This document shows positions 52,501-62,700 of a stretch of DNA of 64,000 nt, in pieces; position 1 is the first letter of the stretch, and each line of letters starts with the position of its first letter. This stretch comes from Aphis gossypii (lineage: Eukaryota; Arthropoda; Insecta; Hemiptera; Aphididae): NCBI RefSeq assembly GCF_020184175.1, contig NC_065531.1:75548604-75612603 (forward strand), read 5' to 3'. The notes under the pieces are model-generated. The model was not told the origin of the DNA, did not search any database, and saw only the letters and a list, made by a program, of their open reading frames with translations. Made by a program: the position numbers and the translations under genes.

Positions 52501-55500
52501 ATTGCTCGGTGTCGTCGTGTTGGCGCGTAGGTGGGCGAAACCGGTGTGCGTGTTCCGACGAGTGTAAAATATTATTATTTAATATTAAATATGTTTTAGG
52601 TATATAATATGTATATTATATGTGGAGCGACGGACAGGACGACCGATACTGCGTAAAATCGGTATTTTAATCGATTCGGCCGCCGAACGTCATTATATAT
52701 CTGGTAAAAACGCGTCCGACGGATTTCGTTTCGTTGTATTTTTTTTCACACGAGCAAATCTCGTTCGCTTAAGCCCGTCGACCCACCACACGCCGATTGA
52801 TAATAATATTATACATATATTATGCGGACAGTGGCGGCTGTGCGTAAGCGGCGTATACATACGAATAGAATATTATTATACTATAGCGACTACTGTGGCG
52901 CAATGGAATTGGACAAAAAAAATGCGTGCGGCGTCGAGACGATCCGTTAGACGGGTGTCGGACGGAGAGCATTTAAAAAAAAAAATAGATACAAACGTAG
53001 GTATGTATATGTAATATGTAGCTGCGCAGATATATATTATTATTATTCTCCGGTCACGATTACCGCGATAAAAACTCGACGGATCGGCGGGCGAGTCGAA
53101 TCGGATATAATATTATAATGTGCAGCATAATATGTATGGGCGAGGGCTCGGGCGCGTGTTCGTATGGTAAAGTATAATATATATAAGGCGTAGGTATATA
53201 CCGCGGCTAAAGCGATCCGTTAGCGGACTCTGACACGGCGGACAAAAGGGGCGGCAGCGGGGCGGTACGTATACGAATGGCTTAATAACGTCGTCGACAG
53301 ATGTGAGACGATATTATATTATGCGAACGGTTTCGTGAGATGCTGCAGCGCGTTACACACGCGGCGAGACGCGTTGCTGAAAGATGCAAGACCGCCCGAA
53401 CCGTCAAAACGCTCAGTCGTCGCCGGATTGACGGGGCACGAGAGATCTCGTAATGCACTCGTTTATGTGTGTGTGTGTGCGTGTGATCGATCGTAATGGA
53501 AAAATATACATATTATTATTAAATTTCGATCGACATCGCGCGAGCTCGCAGTTGAACAAACACCGCCGTCTTTGCGCGGACGGACGGACGGACGCGCTTT
53601 ACTATTTTTACGACTCGAGTATAATACAATATCATTAATCTCGTCCGACAGTCCACAAAACTAACGGCCGATGCCATTGTGACTAACGTAACGCGAGCCC
53701 GAGATGTATATAGTTTTACGGGTACGATGTATAGATAGGTACCGACGACGAACTATTTCTTTGTAACCGAACGTTAAATGAAGAAAATGAATTATATTTT
53801 TACTTCTATTTTTTGTTCATATGCTCCGCGTGGCGGTTTAAATTTATCACCGAATTTTGTAGTCCGTTTGTTTTGTAAAACACCCACACGGTCGATTTTT
53901 CGTTCCCGAGTCATTCCCGGTTTTGACGTATCGTCAATTGAAATACCGTTGGCAGATATAATAAGAATGATAAAATTCAGGGTCAACGAGTCCACTACAC
54001 CCATCTCCCACAAATTAAATCTCCCCTGAGGTGGATGTCAAATACAGGTGACAAAACCAGTAACATAGAAAAAGTGCGAATATTTTTAACATCAATTTTA
54101 ATATGAATCTCGCGTGTTCTAGATATCGGCAAGTGTGGGTTAAAAAAGTTTTAATAATAAAATCAATTCTAATGACCTCTCGAAAATGTCGTCGGCTATT
54201 AATTCCCATGGACAATCGTCTGATAACCAATATTTTCCCACGAAACCGTTTGCCGGAGAGATAACGTAACCACACACAACTTCCGACAAATATCTACATT
54301 ATTGGCGATTAAAAATTAAATATAACCGCTAAAACCGGAAACTATTTGGATAATAATTTAATAATACATTATCAATCTTTTTTTTTTTAGTCTCATCATG
54401 CGAAATTTTTTAAGGTACACTTGTGCGGACACGTGGACCTCGATAAATCGATAAATCATCAGGCTGCCCAATGGCTAAATATAACATGTCAATATTACAT
54501 AGACAATAATCGATATTGTGAATTTTTTTCCTTCGTTTTTTTCGTTTTGTTACTCACCCACCCATCGTGTAGTTATATCATTCATTCATTCTAAACAGAT
54601 AAATAATTTGACGTCGATCGGTGTACTGATGATGTCTGTACAATATTATTATTATTTACATTGTCCACTGGACGTATCCAAGGCATGTTTGTCTCGTATT
54701 ATACTCCCTGGGATATTTAGGGGTCATCGAGCGTGCATGTGTGTATTTCAACACAAGTAATAGAGAAGAACCCCCGTCGACTGGACCACAGTAAGGTATC
54801 ATTTATAAACAGAGATACCTAAAACCGGGTCGTTTTCACATGATCAGAACATACATAATATTGCGTATTTTGGTCGATTACACAGACATTTATATTATGT
54901 GTTATGTATTACTAGGATAAATGATCGTACCTGACTTGCACTTGCACTCATAATTGAGATCGTCGATTTGCATACACTTTCCGCTGTTCATACACGGCGA
55001 CGGGTCGCACGGGACGTATACCATCTCGCAGTTCTTGCCCGTATAACCTGGTTCGCAAATACACCTGAAACCAGAAATACAAGTTAAAGTTGTGTTTAAT
55101 ACATACATTACACTTCAAAAACAATAATTCATTTTACGCAGAATTCATATACCTATTTATCACTTTATAACGCGTCAGTTACGAGCTTAAGAGTTAAATT
55201 ATGTGTATTTGAAATAAATATATATTATATTATATATACCATTTATTTATACAACCGTTTGAATAAAAGGCATATTATATAGACTTTTTTTTTTTATTAT
55301 CGGATTGAAACGAATGATATTTTAATTGCTATAAAAAATGTTTACAACCTATATCATAAAACATCATTATTAATGATACGATGAAATATCTCGTTTTAAA
55401 TACCAAACTCGAGTGCCTGCCTACTTATAATTACCTTGAGTCAAATTTAAATCAGATTAAAAGATAATTTAATTTACATTATAATTTGTTACATTGTAAT

Positions 55501-58500
55501 TTATTAAAGTAACAATAGACCATAAAATTAAGAATTCTTAACGGAATGTAGTTATTATGTAGATACATGCATAGTTTTTCCCAACAAAAATATTACGAGC
55601 AATTAATAGTATAATAATAATGGAGTATAAATATTACTACGTAAATACTTTAACGCCTTCGCAAAATTAAGTATTTATAATATATTTTTTTTCTTTTTTT
55701 ACGGAGAGGCGAGTTTATTGTTGGTAAACTATGTTTTTTACGTATTATATGATAGAACAACATGGACCCGAGACAATGGGCCAATTGTGTATAGCTGCAC
55801 TGAATGGTTGTTCCTAGCTAAAAAATCGTGTGAACCAAAAAACGAAATAGTATAAAAAAAATTTAAAAAATTATCGCTCGCTTTTGCACACAAACAACAG
55901 TTGTAGAGTATTGTGTACGAATTTAGCGTGGGCGGCTATTTCTTATCTTTTAGTATGACAAACAAAGTAAACAAAAATTTTAAATAAAAATAATGCACAA
56001 ACACAGACATAATAATATTACATTATACAGTATACACTGCTAATTGTCCCACGACAATGTCCATTATATGTATATTTTTTTTTCAAGTATTTTGTTATAT
56101 TTTTCAAAAACGGTACAGACGTTCACCTATGACCTAATTCGGTGAAGTCCAAGCAAAGCACAGAAAAACTACGGCAAAAAACGTCAGTCCCAATGACAGG
56201 AATTTCGCAAGAACTACATACACTTTTAATTATATGTATGTGTGTGTGTGTATGTGTGTGTATGTAACCAGTGAACCGGAACGCGTGCGTGTAAAAGATT
56301 AGATGACCGAAGTCTAGACAAGATCGCGTGCTCTATCGTTTTTATTATATTTTATTATTACGTATATTATTATTATATTGGTCGGAGCGTTAAAATATAC
56401 TCGGATTTCCTGAGGGCGATTCGCGTACGCACGTCAGTGAAGCTGTTGTGTACGCTACTTTAAACGTGGTAAAATATGATGTTTTTCCTCGTGCGCTAGG
56501 TATGATGTATAGGTAATATATAATAACATTATAAATGTATATATACATATTGTTTTCAAAGAAACGGGGGAAGAAAAAATAAAAACTAGCTCGCGTGGAT
56601 CATTATGCAGTTATATGGTCAAGAACGCCTACGGAAAAGAAATAATTACACGTCCGCGGACGACTTAAAAATTATGGACCGTCGGTTTGCGTGCATTGAA
56701 TTTTTTTATACGAGCGTGCACTCACACACACACACACACACACACGCACATAAAAACACATGCATATGCATACGTATATTAGAGAGATACACACCAGAGT
56801 GTTTTCGTCTACATGTTTTTATGTTTTTCATCATTTTTTATTTGAATGTTCCTACTCGAATACACACATTATAATATTAGGACTGCTTTTATAATCCGGT
56901 TTTTTTTTTTATTTATTCGCGAGGGGTTTTCAACTCTAATTAACGTTATCCACCGAAATATATACGGTCGACGGAGGTTATCGTCTATCTCATCGTCGTT
57001 TCAATAATAACAAATGAATATAATATACATAAACTACTGCGACAGTATTTATTATATTATATATATATGTACCTATGCACGTTGTATAGGTATACCTACT
57101 ATATGAACGTGGCAGCCTACTGTGCCTACTATTTTATTTTGAAAAACGTTAGTTAATCGTATCACCCATGTGGTGTATTCGGTGTCACGGCGACGAGACC
57201 ACGGGCATATAAATAATAACTAGTTTTCGAGAACAATATAATACATAATTATAACAATATATATACTTACGCATACGATCCATGTGTGTTGACGCATTGT
57301 CCGTGCACGCAGGGTTCGGTTGTTGAACATTCCTCGATGTCTTCGGAGCACGTTGTTCCCGTGAACCCTGGGGCGCACGTGCATTCGTAAGAATCATCTT
57401 TAGAAGCGCATTCTGCTCCGTTTTTGCACGGACCCGAAGCGCAATGGTCTTCCAACTCACAATTCGGTCCTACGATAGAAAAAACATCAATCAATACGTT
57501 AATCGAATATAATTCAAAAGGTTAAAACTTATTGGGTAGTTTAAGAAATTTTACACGATTTAGTCTGGTGTGTTGAGTTCACAGTTATCCAAAACGCAAA
57601 CCCAACCAGTTAGACGAAACTGGTCAGTGGTCAGTATAATATACATATATTATTATGATGGTTAAAAAAGAAATCAATTGATGCGGAATGTCAAATTTTC
57701 AATTAAGATACCTATAAATAAGTTTTTTTATGTGTAATTGTAGGAGTTGTTTTCTACGAAGAAAACTTAAGATATTAATTACAAATGTCCAAAACCTAAT
57801 AGATGAAAATAAATTCAAAGAAACGGAATGTCAGTGTAGAGAAATAAAATTTGCAACGATACAATGTTTTTGTACATAATATCTGCAGAGAACATCGATG
57901 TGTTCATAAACTAATATTTATTATTTTAACGACCTCGCCGACATTGTGTAATTATTGAAAGCCAGAAAAACCATAGTGTGATATACTCTTTATATTGTAT
58001 ATCTAATACATCTATCCGGTTATGCAGTGCCAGATTAATGGCTTGAACTAGGTTTTCATAACGCGCTTTACACAAAATCGGACTGGAGTGTATTATTATT
58101 TATATTTTGTGTCGTACCTATATATATGGAGAAAGTCGGCAGGCTTTGTTGTAACACATCGTCAAACCGTAAACAAATCTCAGACGGGCTCAAAGAGGAT
58201 GCGCCGAACAACGGACGCGGACGACGGTCATCGCTCATTAACATAATACCTAATATTACACCCATGACGGCATTAGATAGTATTATGCCCGTGCAGACGT
58301 AGGGTCAGCATAGGACGTTACATAACCGCAAGCGCACACATATACGGCGAACGTGCGTTAGCCAATATAATATGGTTTGCGTAAAATAAAATGCGGTCAA
58401 ACATCCCCACTCCGGTAAGGGTTGACCAGCGCAGAGAGCGGTAAAACGTAAATAAAAAGACGTGTTTTCGCGACCGATACACGCCGCGGCGCACACAACA

Positions 58501-59722
58501 CGCGATCGTGAAAATCGATTACGCCGGAACTCCCGAGATGATGACGGTTAAGCACATAAAAATAATGGCAAGTGTATATGGAAGTAGAGTCGCTTTTGTC
58601 GGGAAAAAAAATAATAATAGAAATAACCGAGAAGAATGACCGACGGTATAACACGGCGGTGGCGGCGACGACGACGACAACGACGGAGGCGTAACGACGT
58701 TGTATGTACACGTACAATTTGTTAGCTCGTCGCCGCCACGCAATAAAACGTTGCACACGACATATATTTTATAATATGTATAGATAGATAGATAAAGAGA
58801 GAGAGAGAGAGAGATACTACCGTCACCGCGTTATACGGTGCGAGTTTTATCGGGAGGAAAAAAGCCGTGTTCACGGAATGCTTTTTTTCAGTGCATACTG
58901 CACACAGATGCTTGCTATTATTTTTATAATTTTTTATTTCCTTATGAGTCGGCAATACGATCGTCTAAAACCCGATCGACGGTTTTCGTTACCTATAATA
59001 CTATATAATACATATAATAGCATAACACATTAATACCTCTCTATACCTACAATATTACCAAAATATATATATAAAGCCGCGGATAACCGATAAAACATCC
59101 GTGGGGACTTCTATATAAAAATTGACTTGAGATCTATATTATTATAAAAAAATCGAATGCGTCGATGACGTGTAATATAATAATGGGATATTATAACGGT
59201 ATTTTGGGGCGGACCCGAGTCCCGCGGGTTAGTCCACCCCTATTCGCGCCCGTGCATGGACCGGAGAGATCGACAGTCGGGCGGTACATAAATATATACT
59301 TTTCGTCCGCTCGTCGCAATGTCATAATTTTTATACCGCCGCATGTGGTTGGGGGATCGGTTATGTTTTAACCGTCAATTATAGCTTTAAATCGATAAAA
59401 TATAGATACAACATAATAATTTATAACGTAATGTATGCGCATACCTGTAAATCCGGGAGCACAGTTGCACCGATGTTCCTTGATGTTGTGCAGCCAACAC
59501 GTGCCGCCGTTTTGGCACGGCTTCGAGTCGCACGCGTTCGAAATGGGTATCTCGCACAGGGACGCCGTGAATCCTAACGGACACTGGCACGAGAATCCGG
59601 GCGGCGAATGCGGTGACACTTGCGTGACAGCGCAAGTTCCGGCGTTTTGACACCGGGGCACGGGGCCCGTGTGGCATGGGTTTTTCCACTGGCAGTAAGG
59701 TCCGACGAACAGTCCGGTACAG
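35489..59722 (-). CDS. Notch: Notch receptor (5' partial, 16 visible coding exons)
   Basis: Single-pass cell-surface receptor for DSL ligands (Delta/Serrate). After ligand-induced cleavage its intracellular domain enters the nucleus and co-activates the CSL factor Su(H). Joining exons 59722-59445, 57469-57271, 55064-54931, 52065-51709, 51539-51384, 50079-49897, 42179-41636, 41552-40786, 40702-40408, 40315-38762, 38688-38493, 38430-38260, 38186-37635, 37564-37226, 37127-36882 and 36754-35489 gives one uninterrupted frame of about 2,411 residues. Every intron is GT-AG and every split codon restores the frame. By my count it holds the end of EGF1 plus EGF2-36, which matches the 36 of fly Notch, then three LNRs, the HD domain, TM, RAM, ankyrin repeats, polyQ and PEST. 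The start codon, signal peptide and first half of EGF1 are not visible. Identity is certain; exact splice borders are very likely. Confidence 0.97.
35942..35990 (-). repeat. CAG-type trinucleotide tract coding polyglutamine in Notch
   Basis: Mixed CAG/CAA codons encode HHQQHQ followed by ten Q just before PDYRV. This is equivalent in position to the opa repeat of fly Notch. Alternation of CAG and CAA (plus strand ctg/ttg) makes it an imperfect microsatellite. A second, smaller AAC-type run at about 35532-35555 codes polyasparagine. Confidence 0.85.
36882..37127 (-). CDS. Notch: Notch visible exon 15: middle ankyrin repeats
   Basis: An 82-codon phase-0 exon: ILLRNRSTNLNARMHDGTTP, then LILAARLAIEGMVEDLIHAD, then GKTALHWAASVNNVDAVNIL and ...KDAQDDK. 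These are consecutive canonical ankyrin repeats (TPLH/TALH motifs), nearly identical to fly Notch as I remember it. The donor is GTAAAA at 36881-36880. Confidence 0.97.
37226..37564 (-). CDS. Notch: Notch visible exon 14: first ankyrin repeats
   Basis: Encodes ETEVNERLPGGLTRLMDV (degenerate first ankyrin repeat), an acidic DNEDEGEQD loop, and the repeats GAELNATLDKTGETSLHLAA and GADVNFQDHTGRTPLHAAVA. It ends ...DAMGAFQ in phase 0 at donor GTAAGT (37225-37224). The repeats form the platform that binds Su(H) and Mastermind. Confidence 0.96.
37635..38186 (-). CDS. Notch: Notch visible exon 13: HD end, transmembrane helix, RAM, NLS
   Basis: It begins AAGFLAASAASHALSTSFPI (end of HD and the S2 region, YRAEGV), then an extracellular juxtamembrane stretch. 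The membrane helix runs from STALVLTGMF to LGVLIST and is followed by the stop-transfer HRKK. The LGVLIS end corresponds to the gamma-secretase S3 site (G/V) of other Notch proteins. GITWFPEGF is the RAM motif that contacts Su(H). Further on, MPPAKRHRP is a likely nuclear localisation patch. The exon ends ...YTPPSR in phase 0 at GTAAGT. Confidence 0.96.
38260..38430 (-). CDS. Notch: Notch visible exon 12: heterodimerisation (NOD/NODP) domain
   Basis: A 57-codon phase-0 exon reading VGRELRATVRVKQDELTG, then KQMIFPAESPPGAVVVYLEI and DNRKCE...CFSSGTG. The KQMIFP and YLEIDNRKC blocks are the two conserved strands of the NOD/NODP domains. Only about nine residues separate them, and no dibasic RxxR motif is present, so the long S1 (furin) loop of vertebrate Notch is missing. 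The donor is GTAAGT (38259-38258). Confidence 0.95.
38493..38688 (-). CDS. Notch: Notch visible exon 11: LNR-C and start of heterodimerisation domain
   Basis: It completes an asparagine codon and reads PIYDAYCQSHYANGHCDYGC, then CNNAECNWDGLDC, the third LNR. The heterodimerisation domain begins at EPPKLAEGAMRLIL and runs through NLTSFLRE. The exon ends in phase 0 at donor GTAAGG (38492-38491). Confidence 0.95.
38762..40315 (-). CDS. Notch: Notch visible exon 10: EGF26 end, EGF27-36, LNR-A and LNR-B
   Basis: At 1,554 nt this is the longest exon. It encodes EGF27 to EGF36, including EGF29 with its Notch-specific RKGVRRDALC insertion, and the last module ending YWSGKNCNIY. A linker follows, then two Lin-12/Notch repeats: LNR-A (C...NGCAAKSQDNRCHQEC...CDFDGGDC) and LNR-B (C...DGRCDVEC...CLYDGRDC). 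It closes at MPC plus two bases (donor GTATGT, 38761-38760), just before LNR-C. LNRs hold the receptor off until ligand pulling. Confidence 0.96.
40408..40702 (-). CDS. Notch: Notch visible exon 9: EGF24, EGF25, most of EGF26
   Basis: It enters with CA, giving SPCQNGATCLDG of EGF24. EGF25 (VDECLSQPCLNGATC) and EGF26 (DQDCTDSSCMNGATC) follow, ending at CICPTG. The donor GTGAGT (40407-40406) leaves two bases of a glycine codon. The 92-bp intron downstream contains a poly-A stretch in plus-strand reading at 40379-40391. Confidence 0.95.
40786..41552 (-). CDS. Notch: Notch visible exon 8: end of EGF17 to start of EGF24
   Basis: It reads YSCDCLPGFTGLHC, then EGF18-23, then the first residues of EGF24 (TDECAS). 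EGF22 has the characteristic LDPCTPNRCRNGAKC start and SSNFLDFACEC spacer of Notch EGF22. This is the region where Abruptex-class mutations map in the fly. The donor GTGAGT at 40785-40784 leaves one base of a serine codon. Confidence 0.96.
41636..42179 (-). CDS. Notch: Notch visible exon 7: end of EGF12, EGF13-16, most of EGF17
   Basis: It enters with GG plus FAGTQCEID (end of EGF12). Calcium-binding EGF13 (VDECEADPCENGGVC), EGF14, the short EGF15 (CKHGEC, one residue shorter between cysteines, as in fly Notch), EGF16 and most of EGF17 (INECVSNPCRNGAKCIDGIN) follow. It ends two bases into a lysine codon at donor GTAAGA (41635-41634). From here to the stop, all introns are about 60-130 bp. Confidence 0.96.
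44000..44023. repeat. (TCG)n microsatellite
   Basis: Seven to eight perfect CGT units in the large Notch intron. Similar CpG-bearing (ACG/GAC)n tracts recur at 46218-46236, 58664-58680 and 62753-62770, all within Notch introns. Confidence 0.9.
49290..49350. repeat. Compound (AT)n/(AATAT)n/(TG)n tract
   Basis: ATATAT passes into ATAATATAATATAAT units, then ATATATATAT, then ACATGTGTGTGTGTG. Simple-sequence DNA inside the large Notch intron. Confidence 0.85.
49897..50079 (-). CDS. Notch: Notch visible exon 6: EGF11-EGF12 ligand-binding core
   Basis: It encodes SPCEHDGVCVNTPGSF of EGF11 and most of EGF12 (NECDSHPCKNEGSC...CVCMPG). EGF11-12 bind Delta and Serrate. EGF12 keeps the O-fucosylation consensus C-x4-S/T-C as CKNEGSC, the site extended by Fringe in flies. 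The donor GTAAAC (49896-49895) leaves one base of a glycine codon and opens the 7.7-kb intron. Confidence 0.96.
50080..51383 (-). other. Notch: Notch intron between visible exons 5 and 6 (1,304 bp)
   Basis: GT-AG intron inside EGF11. The plus strand is purine-rich with GAGA runs at about 51018-51122 (GAGA-factor-like), and TGTGGGAA lies at 51266-51273. (ATT)n lies near the 5' donor side (51330-51376). Confidence 0.85.
51384..51539 (-). CDS. Notch: Notch visible exon 5: end of EGF9, EGF10, start of EGF11
   Basis: It finishes EGF9 (LLCHLD) and encodes EGF10 (DACTSNPCHTDAIC, with the longer TSPINGSYTC spacer seen in other Notch proteins). It stops within EGF11 after INECEQ and the first base of a glycine codon. 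The donor GTATGA is at 51383-51382. Splitting EGF11 across two exons places an intron inside the core ligand-binding module. Confidence 0.95.
51709..52065 (-). CDS. Notch: Notch visible exon 4: end of EGF6, EGF7, EGF8, most of EGF9
   Basis: It opens with FRGKNCEEN and then three consecutive EGF modules: IDDCIPHACLNGGSC, VDECAMRPSVCHNGATC and IDDCAGAACFNGATC. The DxDEC/IDDC starts and the later aromatic residue are the calcium-binding EGF signature. EGF8 is the module implicated in ligand choice in fly Notch. The exon ends at ...YGKTG with donor GTGAGT (51708-51707). Confidence 0.96.
52066..54930 (-). other. Notch: Notch intron between visible exons 3 and 4 (2,865 bp)
   Basis: GT-AG intron with CpG-rich DNA at about 52150-53720 and a match to the Su(H)/CSL site (CGTGGGAA on the minus strand) at 54235-54242. 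Its reading frames are short and look random. Confidence 0.85.
54931..55064 (-). CDS. Notch: Notch visible exon 3: end of EGF5 and most of EGF6
   Basis: It begins by finishing the alanine codon and then CICEPGYTGKNCE (end of EGF5). EGF6 follows (VPCDPSPCMNSGKC) up to CKCKSG. The donor GTACGA at 54930-54929 leaves one base of a glycine codon. At 134 nt it is one of the smallest exons, and it is isolated between introns of 2.2 and 2.9 kb. Confidence 0.94.
55065..57270 (-). other. Notch: Notch intron between visible exons 2 and 3 (2,206 bp)
   Basis: GT-AG intron. It contains a (CA)n microsatellite at 56723-56750 and TG-rich sequence near 56236-56264. The 3' part (low coordinates) is AT-rich and the high-coordinate part is CpG-richer. 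Nothing coding is seen. Confidence 0.85.
56723..56750. repeat. (CA)n microsatellite
   Basis: About eleven CA units followed by GCACA, inside a Notch intron. Confidence 0.9.
57271..57469 (-). CDS. Notch: Notch visible exon 2: end of EGF3, EGF4, most of EGF5
   Basis: It starts with GA, completing the split glycine before PNCE, and then reads EGF4 (DHCASGPCKNGAEC) and EGF5 (EECSTTEPCVHGQC). It ends ...THGSYA at donor GTAAGT (57270-57269), leaving two bases of an alanine codon. The 199-nt length agrees with entry after one base and exit after two. Confidence 0.95.
57470..59444 (-). other. Notch: Notch intron between visible exons 1 and 2 (1,975 bp)
   Basis: GT-AG intron splitting a glycine codon in EGF3. 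It holds a GATA-type run (about 58781-58795) adjoining (GA)n at 58797-58814, and (GAC)n near 58664-58680. No coding content is recognised. Confidence 0.85.
59445..59722 (-). CDS. Notch: Notch visible exon 1: end of EGF1, EGF2, most of EGF3
   Basis: The acceptor is a pyrimidine-rich tract ending in AG (59724-59723). The exon enters on the third base of a codon and reads CTGLFVGPYC, the last two cysteines of EGF1. EGF2 follows, with a longer loop containing TQVSPHSPPGFSC as in fly EGF2, and then EGF3 (NACDSKPCQNGGTC). The donor GTATGC at 59444-59443 splits a glycine codon after one base. This is the most upstream Notch exon I can find. Confidence 0.93.
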
Positions 59723-62700
59723 CTGTAAAAAGAAAAACACGTTTAGTCGGATCCACATTATAAACAAAACGTCATACTACAAGTTAATTTTCCGGTGTGT
59801 TTCGTTTTTCCGAGAACATAATATTATTATACCGCGTACCCACGGCGGTATAACTATACTATATTATATCATCTCGTTTCATACGCGGAAACCGCTTGCG
59901 AGATACCATATAAATGCACTTGGAACCCCCCCCCCACCTCCCCGAAAGATGGTCTGCTCTCGCGGTTAACCTACAACATATGGTACCTATATATATAGTC
60001 CCTCCTTTAAAACACGCGAATTACGCGTTTAAATGCTATACTCTGCAACGGGTAGGTACTTGCCATTTTATTCATAAAATATATACGAGACTATAATATT
60101 GGTCGTTCTCAAAGCTCAAACTTTTGGTAAACGCCGGAAGCTCGTACGATAACGGCATAAATCGTATAATATCGGTATTATTGTGTTTTAAGACAGGAAC
60201 AACGATGGCGTATTATAATAATACGATATGATTATAATTATTCATGTGATACGCGGCATATATCGACCACGCGTGTGGTGCAGTTACAATAATAATAATA
60301 CCCAATCGCGCGCGGGTGTGCTGTGTGTGTGTGTGTGTGTGTACATCATATACACACGTAGGTATATAATATTATTATATCGGCCGCCCGGAGCACGTTC
60401 TGATACGCACAGTCGGTCGTGTGCGTGTGCGAGTGAGGAGCGCGGCGCGCGCGAGCGTTATGTGGACAAGGAGCGGTCACGAGATGCCGAGATAAATAAA
60501 ATATTATACGCGGGGCGAGGCGAAGACCACTGGAAATATTGTTTAGAACAAAAAAAAAAAAAAAACCAGATCGTATCTCCGACCATAATATTCGGATTCG
60601 GTCGACCGGTTCCACGGCCGCCGCCGCCGCGGAGAGCCTTACCGCGTCTACCTATATATATACGTAGGTATAATAGTATTATATACACGCGGTGGATCAC
60701 CTGCGGGCGACTCGCGCATTCTCTCACTCTAGCTCCCTTTCTCTCGCCGCTCCTCACCCTCTCTCGTTCGCTCTCTGTCTTATTATTATTATTATTATTA
60801 TAATCGCGACGCATCGTTGTATGGGTTCGTGAGGGTTTGCGAGCAGCAACACACACGCACACAACCCTCACGCGCGGGCGCGGTACGTTATATTATTATA
60901 TACCCGCGCGACGAACGCGATGAGGTTTTTTTAATACTTCACGTTCTATACCCACACGTATTAGGAGGAGGTTATGTAAAAGCACCTAAATTCTTGGTCG
61001 TTCCGGGTCATATAGTAAGCAAGGATTTCGAAACGATATCTTATAAGTATAATATATAGTGTAAAATATTATGACCTACGTCCTATCTATCCATATACAT
61101 ATACATATGAATACATCAGAGTGTGTGTATATTATAACGGCGAGACTCGTACGATGGTATTTATACGTTTGATTTGCAGCGCGAGAAACATAATATAGGT
61201 ATATATAAACGCGATAATAGAAAAATACATAAGCCTCGGTGTAGGCATAAAACTCAGTCATCGGTAATATACATAATATATACACCATCGTGTGGGCACA
61301 ATTATTGTCGAATGACGTGCGTATAGATGATCCTCGGTAGCTGATAGCTGGTAGCCATATAGTGCGGTGTAACACCGCCGTACACCGACACGAAGAAAAC
61401 GAATTCGTTTCCGTTGTGTCGTTAAACACAAAAATCCACACGGAAAGCACACTGCGCGCCCGACTGTTTTGTCCATTAGCCTTCGGGCGGTCTCGTAGGT
61501 AAACTATAATATAATATTATTTATTCCTCTCTTTCCCATTCTCGTTTTGTCGTCAAACCCGGGCCTGCGGGTCGGATTACCGCCGAGCGGTGGCTCGCGC
61601 GTTAATGGATTGTTTCACCGACCGTGAAGAGAAATACGATAGAACGGAGACGACGTCCGACGGCCGAACGAAACAGCCTAATGATGCCGAGCCTAATATT
61701 TTAACAACAACACACGATATTATATAGATAATTTTTATATTTTCGTCTCTCCCCCATTCCTCCTCGATCCGCACGCGAGCCAGGGCGAGAGCGCGCGCAC
61801 GTCCGCCTCGCGATGAAGAAAAATTATTGTGCTTGGTTTTGAACCCGTTTCGACAACGGCCGGAGACTTAAATGCACACTCATCGTTGTCGGCAGTCGGC
61901 ACGATATCAAAACACGATCCATCTGGGTATAGTTTTTTTTTTTTCATCGCGCCTCGCCCGTGCACCACCTGTTATTATTTTATGACACTACGACAACGAA
62001 GCACGGATTAATAATACAAGTAAAATGTATAATAATGTACAGTGTGTGCACAGGGCGCCACGTCGCGCTCCGTGTAAAACGACAAACATTCCAATAACAA
62101 TAATGATCGGTCAATAATATATAATGCACAGGTTTGTCGATTTATTTAATGTATATTATACATCGATTTACATATAACATATAATATAATATGATACAAT
62201 ATTTATAGTGTATAGGTATATTAAACAGTATATAATAATATATAGCCACCTGTCGATTTCAATAAACGATACGACGTATCTACATTTATTATACATTGTA
62301 TATACGTACATAATATTTTGAAATGACACTCGTGTGCACACGAGATTATAATATTACAACCCCGGTTCGGCGATATCGTAATATACCTATAATACAGACG
62401 AAATTGGTTACAGATCGACGACGTCGTGTCAGGTCGTAACGTCTTCTAATAAATTAACGACGCAACGGGGCGAAAGAATAGTGTCCGCCGACGTGAGTTC
62501 GCGTTGCCCGATAATCAATTCCGACGCGTAGTCTTTCAGTCCATGTCCGAGTATACCGGTATATATACTTAATACGTACACATCCTTAATCCAAACACAC
62601 ACACACACGCGGTCGCATAAACATACACGATCGCGTCCAGACGTCACATGATGGCTCTGCCCAGTCTCGACGACAACCGGACGCCCTCTGAATACGAAAT

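Noticed and set aside
60228..60803. 191-codon plus-strand frame in the 5' Notch intron
   Set aside because: Composed of microsatellite translation (TG repeat, pyrimidine tract, ATT repeat) with a long overlapping minus-strand frame; low complexity, no known motif.
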